NCBI GenBank assembly: GCA_963855995.1
Contig: OY979716.1
Span: 52,828,158-52,892,157, forward strand
Origin: Muricea muricata
Lineage: Eukaryota > Cnidaria > Anthozoa > Malacalcyonacea > Plexauridae
Direction: 5' to 3'
Length of the DNA: 64,000 bases
Shown here: piece by piece, positions 1 through 9,394 of the stretch
Numbering within the stretch: position 1 is the first letter of the stretch
How the letters are laid out: every line of letters begins with the position of its first letter
Position numbers and translations under genes: made by a program
The notes under the pieces: model-generated
The model's input: only the letters and a program-made list of their open reading frames with translations
The model's database searches: none
Told to the model about the DNA's origin: nothing

Positions 1-3
1 AAT

Positions 4-1164
4 TCAGTGACAACAAATGTAGCTATTTGTGTTAAATTTTGTCTTTAACTCTTCAAACCCTAGCAGAGCCTCTGCTACTCCTTCATTATCAAAGTCACCT
101 TTGATCACACTTTGCAGGACATTTTGGAAAATGGTCAAGCTGATCTGCTCACCTTCATGTATCTGCACTACAACTTTTGCACACAATTGAGGTCGGCAGT
201 CAGAAATCCTCAGCGTAGCCCCACATCTGTCACAATGGACGATCTTTGCATCGGTAGACTGGAGAACCCTTCGGGAACAACTCTTGCAAGCAATTGATTT
301 CTCTACTTTTTGCACAAAGGCAATGTTCGGTACATTTATTGTTTTAATGTTATCAGTCTGGATTTCTTCTTCCGTAACTGGAATTTGTTCAAGGGTTTCA
401 TCAACAATTACTTTCACAGTTGTGTGCACGGTTGTACTGACTTTCTTTACCCCAGCCCAAATGCGTACATGTAGGTCACCAAGCAAATACACTGTTCCGT
501 TTTCTATTGAAGATGCATGTTCCTCCCAGACATCTACAGCAATGGATCCCGTGCTATCACAGAAAGTGGCTTGCCTCAACTTCAACTTTTTTGCGCCTAC
601 CTCAGTGATGTCTCCAACATGGATAGCCTTTGCTCGAAGAGAAACTGTGTCCCATTCGTTGCTGGATTCCAAAATTTGTCTAATGGATGAAGTCTTGAAG
701 CCAAGCTCCTTGTACTGAAATGTATACTCCCCTTGATTGGCAATACCAACTCTGGTCATCTCTTTGATTATGAGTTTCTTGCCATCCGATGATTTCGTGA
801 AGCGTTGTATTTTCAAGGGTGTATGACTATTTGCACTATCGACCAGTAGGGGGCGCTTGTTTTTTGAATACAAAAGGGCTTCAATAGTGTTGGTTTCGGT
901 CTGCAGCATCAGCGTGGAGTAGTCCATTGTATTTTTTCTTTTCACAGGGGATAGTTTGTGCACATAATCAATAAGCCCAGGTTCATTTTGTTTCCCACTG
1001 TCACCGACGAAAGTAACGGAACTGGTCGAAGCTTCACTTGAATATGGCACATGTTTTTCAACTGCCTTTCTCGCTGAAGATGCATCTTTACTATTAGCCA
1101 CTTTGCTAGCAAAAGCTAACTGTGTCTTTTTCTTTGTGTCCAAAGTGCTTTTTTTTGATGACAT
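4..1164 (-). CDS. RPA1-like OB-fold / zinc-ribbon single-stranded DNA-binding protein
   Basis: An intact 386-residue reading frame. Residues 1-100 are polar and Ser/Lys-rich, probably disordered. Residues about 150-265 read like an OB fold: 'VSLRAKAIHVGDI', then 'ATFCDSTGSIAVDVW' and 'YLLGDLHVRIWAGVKK'. Residues 293-314 form a C-x2-C-x14-C-x2-C zinc ribbon (CKSC...CDRC), followed by another strand-rich stretch. OB fold plus zinc ribbon is the layout of the C-terminal DNA-binding part of replication protein A large subunit, so binding of single-stranded DNA in the nucleus is the likely role. It is shorter than cellular RPA70 and lacks an obvious protein-interaction N domain and a full set of tandem OB folds, so it is probably a paralogue or a mobile-element gene rather than the core RPA1. 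The start is the first Met after an in-frame stop. The stop lies at the window edge. Confidence 0.6.
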   Translation of the reverse strand: MSSKKSTLDTKKKTQLAFASKVANSKDASSARKAVEKHVPYSSEASTSSVTFVGDSGKQNEPGLIDYVHKLSPVKRKNTMDYSTLMLQTETNTIEALLYSKNKRPLLVDSANSHTPLKIQRFTKSSDGKKLIIKEMTRVGIANQGEYTFQYKELGFKTSSIRQILESSNEWDTVSLRAKAIHVGDITEVGAKKLKLRQATFCDSTGSIAVDVWEEHASSIENGTVYLLGDLHVRIWAGVKKVSTTVHTTVKVIVDETLEQIPVTEEEIQTDNIKTINVPNIAFVQKVEKSIACKSCSRRVLQSTDAKIVHCDRCGATLRISDCRPQLCAKVVVQIHEGEQISLTIFQNVLQSVIKGDFDNEGVAEALLGFEELKTKFNTNSYICCH

Positions 1165-1439
1165 AACTGTATTCTTCGAAATATAGCAACAAACAATGCA
1201 ACAACTGCACCAACCTGTTAGGTGTCAAAGAGGTCGACCACGATCGAACAAGAAAATATATACTCATGGCGAAACATAATCAAAACACATGACACAAATT
1301 TTCAACAATAAAATCGTCTTAAGAATTGCGTTACTTTCTGTCTGTAGTCTCAACTAGACAATCATATAAATTTAATGTAGTCCAGTCTAGATTAGCTTCG
1401 TCCACAGGCAATTCCAAATTTGCATATGGGTGGTTAAAG

Positions 1440-1752
1440 TGGTTTTATTACCGAAATCAGTAAAGCGTCTTTTTCCGGAAGTGAAAAAGAAAACGTTCAG
1501 GTTTTATGACGTCACAGTGAAGGAATGTAACGTAGCGTGTTCATGTTTATGCCGTGGATATGAATTTAATTTTGAAGGTATTTTACGGGAAAAACAATAA
1601 AAAATGTCAAAATGTTTATATTGATATTACAAAAGTTCAAGAGTTTCAAGATTTGATTGATTTGTGACGTCATAAAACTTGAACGTTTTTCCGCTCTACT
1701 AACTGCCTTTTTCACTTACGGAAAAGACACTCTATTGATTTCGATAATAGCT
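1440..1752. repeat. Fold-back (inverted-repeat) element with CRE-like sites
   Basis: The stretch from about 1440 to 1527 is repeated in inverse orientation at about 1658-1752, sharing 'accgaaatcagtaaagcg', 'ttccggaagtgaaaaag' and 'ttttatgacgtcac' with some mismatches. Each arm carries the palindrome TGACGTCA, a perfect CRE/ATF site. A spacer of about 130 bases separates the arms. It looks like a MITE or fold-back element. I see no convincing target duplication. Confidence 0.55.
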
Positions 1753-2640
1753 TATCCCACAGTGTCCAAGAACTTTAAATTCATAATACACTTTTACTAC
1801 AGACATTACTGTACTTTGGCCAAAGAGTTCTCTGCGGAGCTGGCCAACAACAATGTTGGCATAATATTAACTCACTTGATCAATGTTGATCCCCTGATAT
1901 TTCAATTTAATCCTTTGAGCTCTTTTAAAAAAGGTTATTTTTATGTCAGACCAGTGCAGGCATGAAATGAATAGTCCAGTTCCTTAACTTAACCGCTTAG
2001 CCAATAGAATTTATTCATACAGTATTTCATGACTGTGTGGCATGCAAATATATAGTAAAAAAGAAAATTCGAGGAACAAAACTGCCACATAATGAATGAA
2101 TAATTTTTTATCAGTGGTCATTCATTTGACCCTTTCAACATTTTCTACTGTTACGATGATTTTTAACTTTTTGTGATTATTTGATCAGTGATTATTTTAC
2201 ATACGCAGATGCATGTACGCGTCGTGTACATAGAAATAATAGATATCTATTATTTCTATGGTCGTGTACCTATTTTCCTTATGTTTTGCGCACGAATGCA
2301 CCAAGAACGGTGCCTTCGTACGCAAAACACAAGCATATAACCCAAATTTGCAAATTAAACAACTGATATAGGGAGCGATTACTGCGTCATATGCAAACTT
2401 GACGTGCATGCAAACCGCCAAATACAGCGATAGGGGGCAACGATCTAACTGGTAAAAACCATGACCTTACCCCCGGTTCTACTGTTGATAAAGCCAATGT
2501 GTCACTGCAGCCATAAGCCCCAGCGAGTCACGCTTCGTAGAGCGTCTTGTTTTTAAAAAGAACAACAGGAGACACAACAAGAACAACAACCACTGGAACA
2601 GCAAGTAGAACAACAACAACAACAACAACAGGAGCCAAAA
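1753..2640. other. Non-coding stretch between the fold-back element and the Polinton
   Basis: Short open frames here have no recognisable composition or motif. The only structure I see is a 32-bp perfect palindrome at 2229-2260 and a CAA-rich run near 2600-2630. Confidence 0.5.
2229..2260. repeat. 32-bp perfect palindrome flanked by an 8-bp direct repeat
   Basis: The sequence reads identically on both strands from 2229 to 2260 (centre GATATC). GTCGTGTA lies immediately on each side, at 2221-2228 and 2261-2268. This is the arrangement left by a tiny transposon remnant with an 8-bp target duplication. Confidence 0.6.
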
Positions 2641-2671
2641 AAATTTTGAATTACTATAAAATAAAATAATA

Positions 2672-2884
2672 ATGTCTCAACTTAATTTAAACGGACTTTA
2701 CAACGCAGGATTAATCACGCTTGGAGCAGTAGGCATATCGATGGCAAGTCAAAAACTTTTGAAAGACGACCTTGGCGTTACGCGTTCTTCACAACGCGTA
2801 CTTCGATTAGCAGTAGCCGTGTGGAGGATCGGTACTTGTAAAATTTCTACAGAAAAAGGAATACGTTCCGGCCGAACCGTTTAA
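2672..2884 (+). CDS. Small Polinton-type membrane protein, probably frameshifted
   Basis: A 70-residue frame beginning 'MSQLNLNGLYNAGLITLG' with a short hydrophobic N-terminal stretch (residues about 8-25). The C-terminal third changes character to a basic, low-quality sequence, which suggests a frameshift near 2790. It sits head-to-tail 19 bases before the next gene, and both starts are preceded by A-rich DNA (ataaaataataATG and aataaaaaATG). I do not recognise the family. A hydrophobic segment in a small virus-like gene would fit a virion or membrane-associated protein. That is inference. Confidence 0.45.
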   Translation: MSQLNLNGLYNAGLITLGAVGISMASQKLLKDDLGVTRSSQRVLRLAVAVWRIGTCKISTEKGIRSGRTV

Positions 2885-2903
2885 AGCTAGTTAGAAATAA
2901 AAA

Positions 2904-3308
2904 ATGGCAAGCGTAGTAGCAGGTGGATTATTTAATGCCGTTGCCTTTGCAGGTGCCAGTTACATTTTTCACAAATTGGATAAAAAAGGTTACGAACACG
3001 AAATGAAAAGACATAATTTAGCAGTGGAACAACTTCAAGCTGCTAAAGAAAAATGGTACGAAAAAACAGTAGAAAAGAAAAACAAAATAGCATTGTTACG
3101 ACAAAAACTTTTAGATGCCAACAAAGATTTAGACGAAACCAACGAAGCGTTACATAATTTACGGACGGCGTTGGACGAAGATGTCGGATCAGAACCAACA
3201 TTAAACGATTACTACAAACCGTCCAACGAAATGAAAATGTATACGAACGTCGTTACTGGTGTTGTAGGATCCGTAGCAAGAGTTTTGGTAAGTAAAATGT
3301 TATTGTAA
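2904..3308 (+). CDS. Small coiled-coil protein of the Polinton, possible virion protein
   Basis: An intact 134-residue protein. Residues 4-24 are small and hydrophobic (GGLFNAVAFAGASYIF), residues 26-95 are strongly charged and heptad-like (coiled coil), and residues 110-134 are again hydrophobic (VVTGVVGSVARVLVSKMLL). The layout is hydrophobic helix, coiled coil, hydrophobic helix. It follows 2672-2884 on the same strand and converges on the gene at 3341-4000, with a stem-loop between the stops. The family is unknown to me. By position and design it could be a minor virion protein, but no enzymatic motif is visible. Confidence 0.6.
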   Translation: MASVVAGGLFNAVAFAGASYIFHKLDKKGYEHEMKRHNLAVEQLQAAKEKWYEKTVEKKNKIALLRQKLLDANKDLDETNEALHNLRTALDEDVGSEPTLNDYYKPSNEMKMYTNVVTGVVGSVARVLVSKMLL

Positions 3309-3312
3309 TTTA

Positions 3313-3331
3313 ATAACCAACAGTTGGTTAT
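3313..3331. terminator. Gene-end stem-loop between convergent Polinton genes
   Basis: Arms ATAACCAAC (3313-3321) and GTTGGTTAT (3323-3331) pair perfectly around one base. The plus-strand stop is at 3306-3308 and the minus-strand stop is at 3341, so the hairpin is in the 3' end of both messages. A termination or polyadenylation role is inferred. Confidence 0.5.
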
Positions 3332-3340
3332 GAAATATTT

Positions 3341-4000
3341 TTACAAGACATATTTAGTAATTAAAACTCCTAATCCGATCGTATTTCCAAAAAGGTAAGG
3401 CAAGTAATGATTGTTTGTTGACGGTGGAAAAACTGTTGGTTTTGGTAGGATTGTTTTTGTCGGTTTTGGAACGTTAGTTTTTGTCGGTTTTGGAACGTTA
3501 GTTATTTTTGTTGGAGGTGGAACGTAATTTACGTTCGTGTTGACGCCAAATTTCATCGCGCTTGTTGCGAGCGTTAACACGTTGTTGTATCCTTCGACTT
3601 TGTTTTCGAAGATAATCATATTTGATGGTATTAAAATAATGCCTAACGTTATCGCCATATTTAAAACGACGTTCGTATCTGTAATAGCCGTCCGCATATC
3701 CGAAATGGATTTTGTAGGATTGTCCTGTACCATCGTATCTTTAACGAGCCGATGAAATATTTGCTGCGTTTGTAACGATTTCGCACCTTGCCCGACGATC
3801 GCCCAACGCGTTTGTGCTTGCGATCCTAAAACGCTATAAACGTAGGATTCGATAGCCGATTGAAGTAACATTTGTCCTGTTTTCGTAAGACCGTCGCTAT
3901 CGTCTTTGATGAAACGCATCCAATCGGTATCGGAATCGTTAACGATTTTTGAAACTTCTTGGTATTCGATACCCAGAACTCCCGTATTATTTTTCGTCAT
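3341..4000 (-). CDS. Polinton-type protein with PKPT repeats and C-terminal hydrophobic segment
   Basis: An intact 219-residue frame. Residues about 1-110 are helical and polar, and 111-150 contain a hydrophobic stretch (VVLNMAITLGIILIPSN). Residues 160-195 are a proline/threonine-rich linker with three PKPTK-like repeats, and the last 20 residues are hydrophobic (YLFGNTIGLGVLITKYVL). It overlaps the end of the next minus-strand gene by four bases (3997-4000), as in compact viral genomes. No known family is recognised. Two hydrophobic segments suggest a membrane or capsid-interior protein. Role unknown. Confidence 0.55.
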   Translation of the reverse strand: MTKNNTGVLGIEYQEVSKIVNDSDTDWMRFIKDDSDGLTKTGQMLLQSAIESYVYSVLGSQAQTRWAIVGQGAKSLQTQQIFHRLVKDTMVQDNPTKSISDMRTAITDTNVVLNMAITLGIILIPSNMIIFENKVEGYNNVLTLATSAMKFGVNTNVNYVPPPTKITNVPKPTKTNVPKPTKTILPKPTVFPPSTNNHYLPYLFGNTIGLGVLITKYVL

Positions 4001-4666
4001 TCTGTACTTGTAATTTCGAATCGAATATTATGTTTGTTCAGATGGTACGAATACCAATGATTAATTTCTGCATGCGTACGTTTAAATTTTTTAACCCAAA
4101 TACGTTTTGTCGGGATATTTTTTTGGATGATTTTTTTAATGTCGTTCGTAATGTAAGGCGACATTTTTTGTGGAACGTCTGTAAATCGTTTCATATGATA
4201 GTAAACGTAATACCGTGCAATGCTCGTAATAACGTTATTGTCGCCCTTTGGGTGTTTTCTACTAATTCCACCAAGGTGCGAAATAATATACGCGCTAACA
4301 TCGATGCAAAATACGGATCGCAGAAAAAACTACCATTTTCGTAATATCGTTCGTAGTACCTTTCCAAGATGTAGTCAAAGCTCCGAAATTACTCGAGAAT
4401 TCAGACTTGGCGTTGACGTAAATAGTAAATTTCCGATGATTATACGGTAACGTATGTGTTGTAGATAGAACGAAAGGTTGAACCGTGCCGCTTGTACCCC
4501 ATATTCTCGGCAACCAGTATAATTCACCCGAATAGAGTTCTTTAAAATCTTTTGTCGTAAAATCGTTCGTCACGTACTTTAAATGATACGCTCGTTTCGG
4601 TGACGTCGCCGGTTTTTGATAAGACCACGTTAAAGCTGAACCTTATCGTAATCTTTTCCGTAATAT
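3997..4666 (-). pseudogene. 3' part of a split Polinton gene, candidate minor virion protein
   Basis: Two open segments on the minus strand, 4573-4295 and about 4310-3997, change frame near 4305. The first is beta-rich with many aromatic residues (WLPRIWGTSGTVQPFVL, FTIYVNAKSEF), and the second is basic and ends EITSTE. The reading runs out of the LTR insertion at 4666. The 5' end of the same gene is on the other side of that insertion, with its ATG at 9632-9630 and coding down to 9584. The gene is therefore broken by a 4.9-kb LTR element plus at least one frameshift. The beta-rich composition and the place among structural genes make a minor capsid (penton-type) protein conceivable. I could not confirm that by motif. 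Confidence 0.45.
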
Positions 4667-4781
4667 TGTAGCGAACATTAGCAAACGCGGACATGAAGTA
4701 TTGTCAGTTAGTATGCACGCGGGCGCAAATGGCGCTAGATGGTAGCGTAAGCCACGTTGTTGTAACGTTGTTGTAGTATTA

Positions 4782-6188
4782 GTTAACATGCACAACTTGA
4801 CGAAAACCAACGAATAGCCTCATTAGCTGAACGATAAGGTTGCTTAAACGCGTATAAACTCGCTTGCGTATTGGTCGACACGAGAAATTATGAATTTTCG
4901 TCAAGTGATTAAGGTGATATATTCAAATCATGTACTGTGGACAGTGTGCGTAAAAACATCAATCCTTTCAAATTCAGATTAATCGACATAACAATAAACA
5001 CAAGGTAAAACAAAACAAAGATATCCACCGAAGCGTGCGACATAAGCATCGACATAAGCATAAGCACAAACGTAAGGCTACGAGCATAAGCTATGGCAAA
5101 ACAAAAGCAAATTCAAAAGAAAATTCTTTCTGCTCTGTTTTTGTAAACCTCAGAGGAAAATTTATCCTTAAAGTTTGTTATTTTGCTTATGCTTATGGTG
5201 CTAGTGAGGACTAGACATAAGTTCTTTTGTTTCATACGGTTGGAACTTAACAACTTTCCACACGTTTAAGAGCGTAGAATTTTATGAACCATTTATTTAA
5301 AGCAATTATTGCTGTCAAGTTTACATATAGCTGCATGATGCTTGAAAGGTTTACTTATTTTATATTCACTCTGCGTGTCGTTGCATCATGAAAAATTTCT
5401 TATACTGGCTAGTTAATTATGAAGCTCATGGAAATTTTTAAACCCTTGGGAGCTAGTTATGGACAACTCCACGTGTTTAGTAAGATAACAAGTTTCTAGC
5501 AATGCCTCCACGACCAAGAGTAAAGATAGAAGGAAGGCTTATCATTGCAGAGCAATATCGGCAACACGGTGCTTTGTGAGATATCATAGGCAGTGGTATT
5601 AAAAGAAATCCCGAATTGAGCAGTTACCACGCATTAGTTACCAATTCTGTGCGTAGGCGAGTTCGAGACTACGTTCATCGTGAAGTGAGGCAGTAAGTGG
5701 AGTAGTCAAACATTGATTTTTGCAAAGGTATAAACAAAATACCATTCAATTTTGTGAGTATATGTGTAGTATATGCACGTATTTACTTTATATTTCAGGG
5801 GTCTGATGGAAAGAGTGGACGAAATGATCGAATATGCAAATTTTGCAAATCCAGAGCAACGTCAAGAAGCATATCATGCGATAAGGATCTTATACAAATG
5901 CTATTACCCCAACAACAAGTTCCACTTCCTCGTCAACCACTACGTCAACCACACCCCATCCACCCACGTCCACCTCAACCGGCAATGAGCAGCTCAACCA
6001 CATCCCCACCAACCACATCCAGCTCAGCAACAAGTACCTCAATCACATATAAGTCGTCAGCCATGGCTGCCTACGTGCCTATGCGTTTGAACTAATTTCA
6101 AACGTACTCGTATAATTTGCATGAAATATGTGATAGACATTAACATAACTGAATATTCGTTCGTGTTCGTCAAGTTGTGCATGTTAAC
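4782..6188. mobile_element. 1.4-kb TIR element inside the LTR, duplication TATTA
   Basis: The element starts GTTAACATGCACAACTTGAC and ends with the exact inverse complement. TATTA is duplicated at 4777-4781 and 6189-6193. Comparison with the 3' LTR proves the empty site. No transposase was found. Instead it carries a small intron-containing gene (5502-5990). The 5-bp duplication and TTAAC ends do not let me name a superfamily with certainty. Confidence 0.8.
5502..5990 (+). pseudogene. Two-exon gene carried by the TIR element, function unknown
   Basis: Exon 1 starts at an ATG at 5502 (MPPRPRVKIEGRL...) and runs to a good donor (GGCA/GTAAGT) near 5692. Exon 2 begins after TATATTTCAG at 5799 and ends near 5988. 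The join keeps one frame (...REVRQ then GLMERVDEM...). One in-frame TGA occurs after 'RQHGAL' near 5577, consistent with an Arg codon mutated to a stop. The product would be about 125 residues, helical, Arg/Glu-rich in the first half, with Tyr/Cys-rich and His/Pro-rich ends. I do not recognise it. It could be a transposition accessory factor, an exapted host exon or a truncated transposase. Confidence 0.5.
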
Positions 6189-6347
6189 TATTAGGACTAA
6201 ACTTGTATTGACATTTTAAAGATTAAAGAATAGAGATTTGTACGAAAAGTTTTCCGTTACAATTGGGGGCTTTGCCCCGGAATGCAACCAAAAAGAGGGA
6301 CAAGCGAAAAACTCGTTGTGTATCGTTGAATTGATAGTTTAAATCGG

Positions 6348-7880
6348 ATGCCAGAAACGTGGTCTATGACATCCAAAATGGCGAAAGAATTGGAAACACT
6401 TACGGTAGAAATTACAAAGTTAAAAGAGCAAATCGAACAGTCAAAGGAAAAAGAATTAACCGAAGAAGTAGCTCGTCTGCGAAAACATATTGAACAGTCG
6501 AAAGAACCTGAATTGCGTGCGGAAATTGAATGTTTAAAGGAGAGAATGGAGACATCGAAAGAGGGCGAATTGTTTGCGGAGATTGCTTCGTTGAGGAAAC
6601 AGTTAGAACAGTCGAAGGAACAGGAACTACGTGTTGAGATTGAAAAATTAAAAGCTCATATTGAAGAGTCGAAAGATTTAGACGTTCAGAAGGACATAAC
6701 GGAAATTAGGCAAATTTTAGAACACTTAAAAGCCGAGCAGCATGTGATTGTTAATTGGAAAGAAAGTATAAAGAGCCCGACTGCTCGTTTAACTCTCCCG
6801 GCGTTATCACATTTTTCGGGGGGTAGTGGCGAAGATATTATTGAATGGCTGCAACGTTTCGAAACTACGTTGTCAATCTCGAAAATTGACATGCTAAAGG
6901 TGTATGTTACTGGGTACGCTTGGATTGTTTTGGAACGATACCTGGCAACTAGAGAAATAAAGGAACTTTCAAGTGCGAAAGAGCATGCTGAAATTTTCGA
7001 CAAGGTAAGAGATCACTTGAAAAGGGAATTTCAAAACTACGACCCAGTGTGGTATTATATGCAGCAATTACGGTCTTTACAACAAGGGAGTAATGAGAGT
7101 GTAAAAGAATACTCTCGTCGTATGCAGTCTGTTGTTGTAAACCTTGAACGCTATGGGTACACTGTAAGTCACATGGATGAACTTACAACTTTTGAACAGG
7201 GCCTTAAAGCTGATATACAGCGTCATTTGCGTAGCTCTGTACGCCAAGTTTCTACTTTCAAAGAGGCAGTTGCAGCGGCAGAGGCTTTTGAAGAAGCCGA
7301 TAGGCAATTTCATGAGAGAACATCACCCAAGAGTCCAGCCCCACTGTTACCTGCCTTTAATTCCATCAACCTTGTCAGGAAGGAAAGTTTTCAGTCAGAT
7401 TTGCAGAGGATGACCCCAAAACGTGATCTACCTTCCCAGAAAAATTTTGCACCCCGACATGCCCACAGCACATTTTCCCAGCCTACACCCCCATCCCACG
7501 GGGGTACCTTCCAATGTAATACTTGCAATGGATTTGGTCATATGGCTCGAGAATGTCCGTCCCCATACGTAAACCTAGGACCTGGTAATCAAAGTTTTAC
7601 CTGCTACGAATGCCAGGGGTTTGGCCACTATAGTCGAAACTGTCCATCCCGCCGCAAGCGACTTAATCCAGCACCCTCCTTGGCCATTGATTCACCCACT
7701 ATGCGTCATGCTCAGTCGACTGCTGTTAGTTCCACCAGAAATTTTTTTCCTGCACCCAACCTACAACGCAAGTTAACCAGATCACTGATAATTTCCAACC
7801 TCCGAACCCCCCTCTCCCGGCCCAACCTGGTAATTCCCAGCATTCCAATCACCTGTCCTTTGCAATCAATGGGAACTTAG
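6348..7880 (+). CDS. gag: Retrotransposon Gag with coiled coil and two zinc knuckles
   Basis: 510 residues. Residues about 15-125 contain a roughly 24-residue coiled-coil repeat (EQSKE...EIxxLKxxI) four to five times. Residues about 150-320 form the Ty3/gypsy-type retrotransposon gag domain (LPALSHFSGGSGEDIIEWL, then DPVWYYMQQLRSLQQGSNES and VKEYSRRM). Two CCHC knuckles, C-x2-C-x4-H-x4-C, start at residues 390 and 419 (nucleotides 7515 and 7602). Gag forms the particle that packages element RNA, with the knuckles binding RNA. The frame ends at 7880 while protease is in another frame, so a programmed or mutational frameshift separates them. The N-terminal coiled-coil expansion is unusual. Confidence 0.85.
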   Translation: MPETWSMTSKMAKELETLTVEITKLKEQIEQSKEKELTEEVARLRKHIEQSKEPELRAEIECLKERMETSKEGELFAEIASLRKQLEQSKEQELRVEIEKLKAHIEESKDLDVQKDITEIRQILEHLKAEQHVIVNWKESIKSPTARLTLPALSHFSGGSGEDIIEWLQRFETTLSISKIDMLKVYVTGYAWIVLERYLATREIKELSSAKEHAEIFDKVRDHLKREFQNYDPVWYYMQQLRSLQQGSNESVKEYSRRMQSVVVNLERYGYTVSHMDELTTFEQGLKADIQRHLRSSVRQVSTFKEAVAAAEAFEEADRQFHERTSPKSPAPLLPAFNSINLVRKESFQSDLQRMTPKRDLPSQKNFAPRHAHSTFSQPTPPSHGGTFQCNTCNGFGHMARECPSPYVNLGPGNQSFTCYECQGFGHYSRNCPSRRKRLNPAPSLAIDSPTMRHAQSTAVSSTRNFFPAPNLQRKLTRSLIISNLRTPLSRPNLVIPSIPITCPLQSMGT

Positions 7881-7924
7881 ATCTAACTGCTGTCAGTGTT
7901 ACTATTGCTGGTGAAAATATCCCC

Positions 7925-8956
7925 ATGGTACTCGATTCTGGCTCCTCCGTTTCCCTAATTGACCATGAATTTTACCTCTCCCTCAAAAGTTGTCACATGA
8001 TCCTTGAAGAAACTCAACAACCTACCCTTACCCTGCGTACTGCCAATGGGAGCGCAATTGAAGTCACTAATGATGTTCTTGTACCCATGACGTTGGCTCC
8101 AGATTGCAACATTAGTATCCGATTTAAAGTAGCCAAGCACCTTTCCACACGCCTGCTAGCTGGGGTGGGAACTATGACCCGAATGGGAGCAGTCCTTAAT
8201 TTTTCCTGCCGAAGTGTCTATTTTGAAGCACTCCATCTAAACATTCCTTGGTGCAAACCTCACCCACAACCTGCTGATTCCATTTACTGTTTACAAATTA
8301 CCAAGCACCTTTCCATGCCTCCCAGATCAGCCACATTTATTGAGGTTGACCACAACTTATCACTAAGTTCATGCCCCAGCAACCGAGAAGCGTATGTGAC
8401 CAAGTCCACCACGAGTGATCTTCCTCAAGCATTCCATCTTACTCCAGGTATAGCAACACTTCATGATTTACACAACCACTCCACCCCTTTCATCGTTGTC
8501 AGTACATCAGACGAACCTCTTTCCTTGCCGCCGAAAACTACTGTTTCACACCTCGAAGTCCTCGATGGGACCAATGTAACAATTTCAAACTTTTCAGATG
8601 CTCGTGATGATGTCATATCCCAGGCTCAGCATGTTGCCCCTCCTGCACCTATTCCCCCCACTGACACTTCCACCGCTATGTATAGTCCGGTTGCCAATTC
8701 GCAAGAACCTACCCCCCCCCCTCCTTTGTTATCCAACTGGCTACCACTCTTTGATGATTTGGAAATCGACGCCAACCCCCACCTTACCGAATCTCAAAAA
8801 GCTGAACTGAAAAACCTTGTTATTGAATACTCTGACACTTTCCAACCTTCAACTGCCAGCCTACAACAGATTACGTCTACCATCATACTGACACAGGCAA
8901 CGCCAAGCCCAGCAATTCGCCTCCATACCGCGTCAGCCCTACCGAAAGACAAATAA
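7925..8956 (+). CDS. Retropepsin-type aspartic protease region of pol
   Basis: The frame opens well before the first ATG (7925), so the true domain begins near 7830 by frameshift from gag. The catalytic motif is 'LDSGSS' at about 7931-7948, the D-S/T-G signature of one retropepsin subunit, followed by a beta-rich region and the conserved small-residue stretch 'RLLAGVGTM'. The rest is a linker with a proline-rich segment at about 8630-8730. The start of reverse transcriptase (NPWASPVILVKKQDGK) follows in the next frame at about 9007-9060 and then stops matching, marking an internal deletion. The product would cleave Gag-Pol. Confidence 0.7.
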   Translation: MVLDSGSSVSLIDHEFYLSLKSCHMILEETQQPTLTLRTANGSAIEVTNDVLVPMTLAPDCNISIRFKVAKHLSTRLLAGVGTMTRMGAVLNFSCRSVYFEALHLNIPWCKPHPQPADSIYCLQITKHLSMPPRSATFIEVDHNLSLSSCPSNREAYVTKSTTSDLPQAFHLTPGIATLHDLHNHSTPFIVVSTSDEPLSLPPKTTVSHLEVLDGTNVTISNFSDARDDVISQAQHVAPPAPIPPTDTSTAMYSPVANSQEPTPPPPLLSNWLPLFDDLEIDANPHLTESQKAELKNLVIEYSDTFQPSTASLQQITSTIILTQATPSPAIRLHTASALPKDK

Positions 8957-9394
8957 TTAGCGAGCAGATTGACAGCGTGCTTCACGATGGCATCATTTCT
9001 CCCTCTCAGAACCCATGGGCCTCGCCAGTTATACTTGTTAAAAAACAAGATGGAAAGCAAGTTTTCACCAACTGCCCTCCACCTCGTTACCAAGCGGTGT
9101 CGGCCATTATCTTGAAGGATCGAATACGGCGAAAAATTCAACTTACTAGATCGAGTCATATTCCAAGAACTCTTTGCCAAAGCCTTTCAGACAAGTCACT
9201 TTTGGCTGTTACTTAACATTTAGACATTACTTGTTATGATTTATCATGAACTGCCTTTTTATATTGTTCTAGTCATCAAGACACGAACAGCATGCTTTCT
9301 TTTAACAAGGAGAGACTTGTAGCGAACTGTTTTACATTATTTTTGTTGTCAAATCCAAAAGCTGAGGACAGCTTTCTTTTAACAAGGAGAGAAT

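Larger units (their letters stand above)
4667..6261 (+). repeat. 5' LTR, interrupted by a TIR element
   Basis: TGTAGCG... at 4667-4781 and ...GTTACA at 6189/6194-6261 together match the intact 3' LTR. The interruption at 4782-6188 is a separate insertion. The LTR end is followed by ATTGGGGGCTTTGCCCCGG, where a primer-binding site would lie. That stretch is itself a GGGGC/GCCCC hairpin. Confidence 0.85.

Noticed and set aside
6261-6285. Assignment of a specific primer tRNA to the LTR element
   Set aside because: The post-LTR sequence is a GC hairpin and I could not match it to a tRNA 3' end with confidence.
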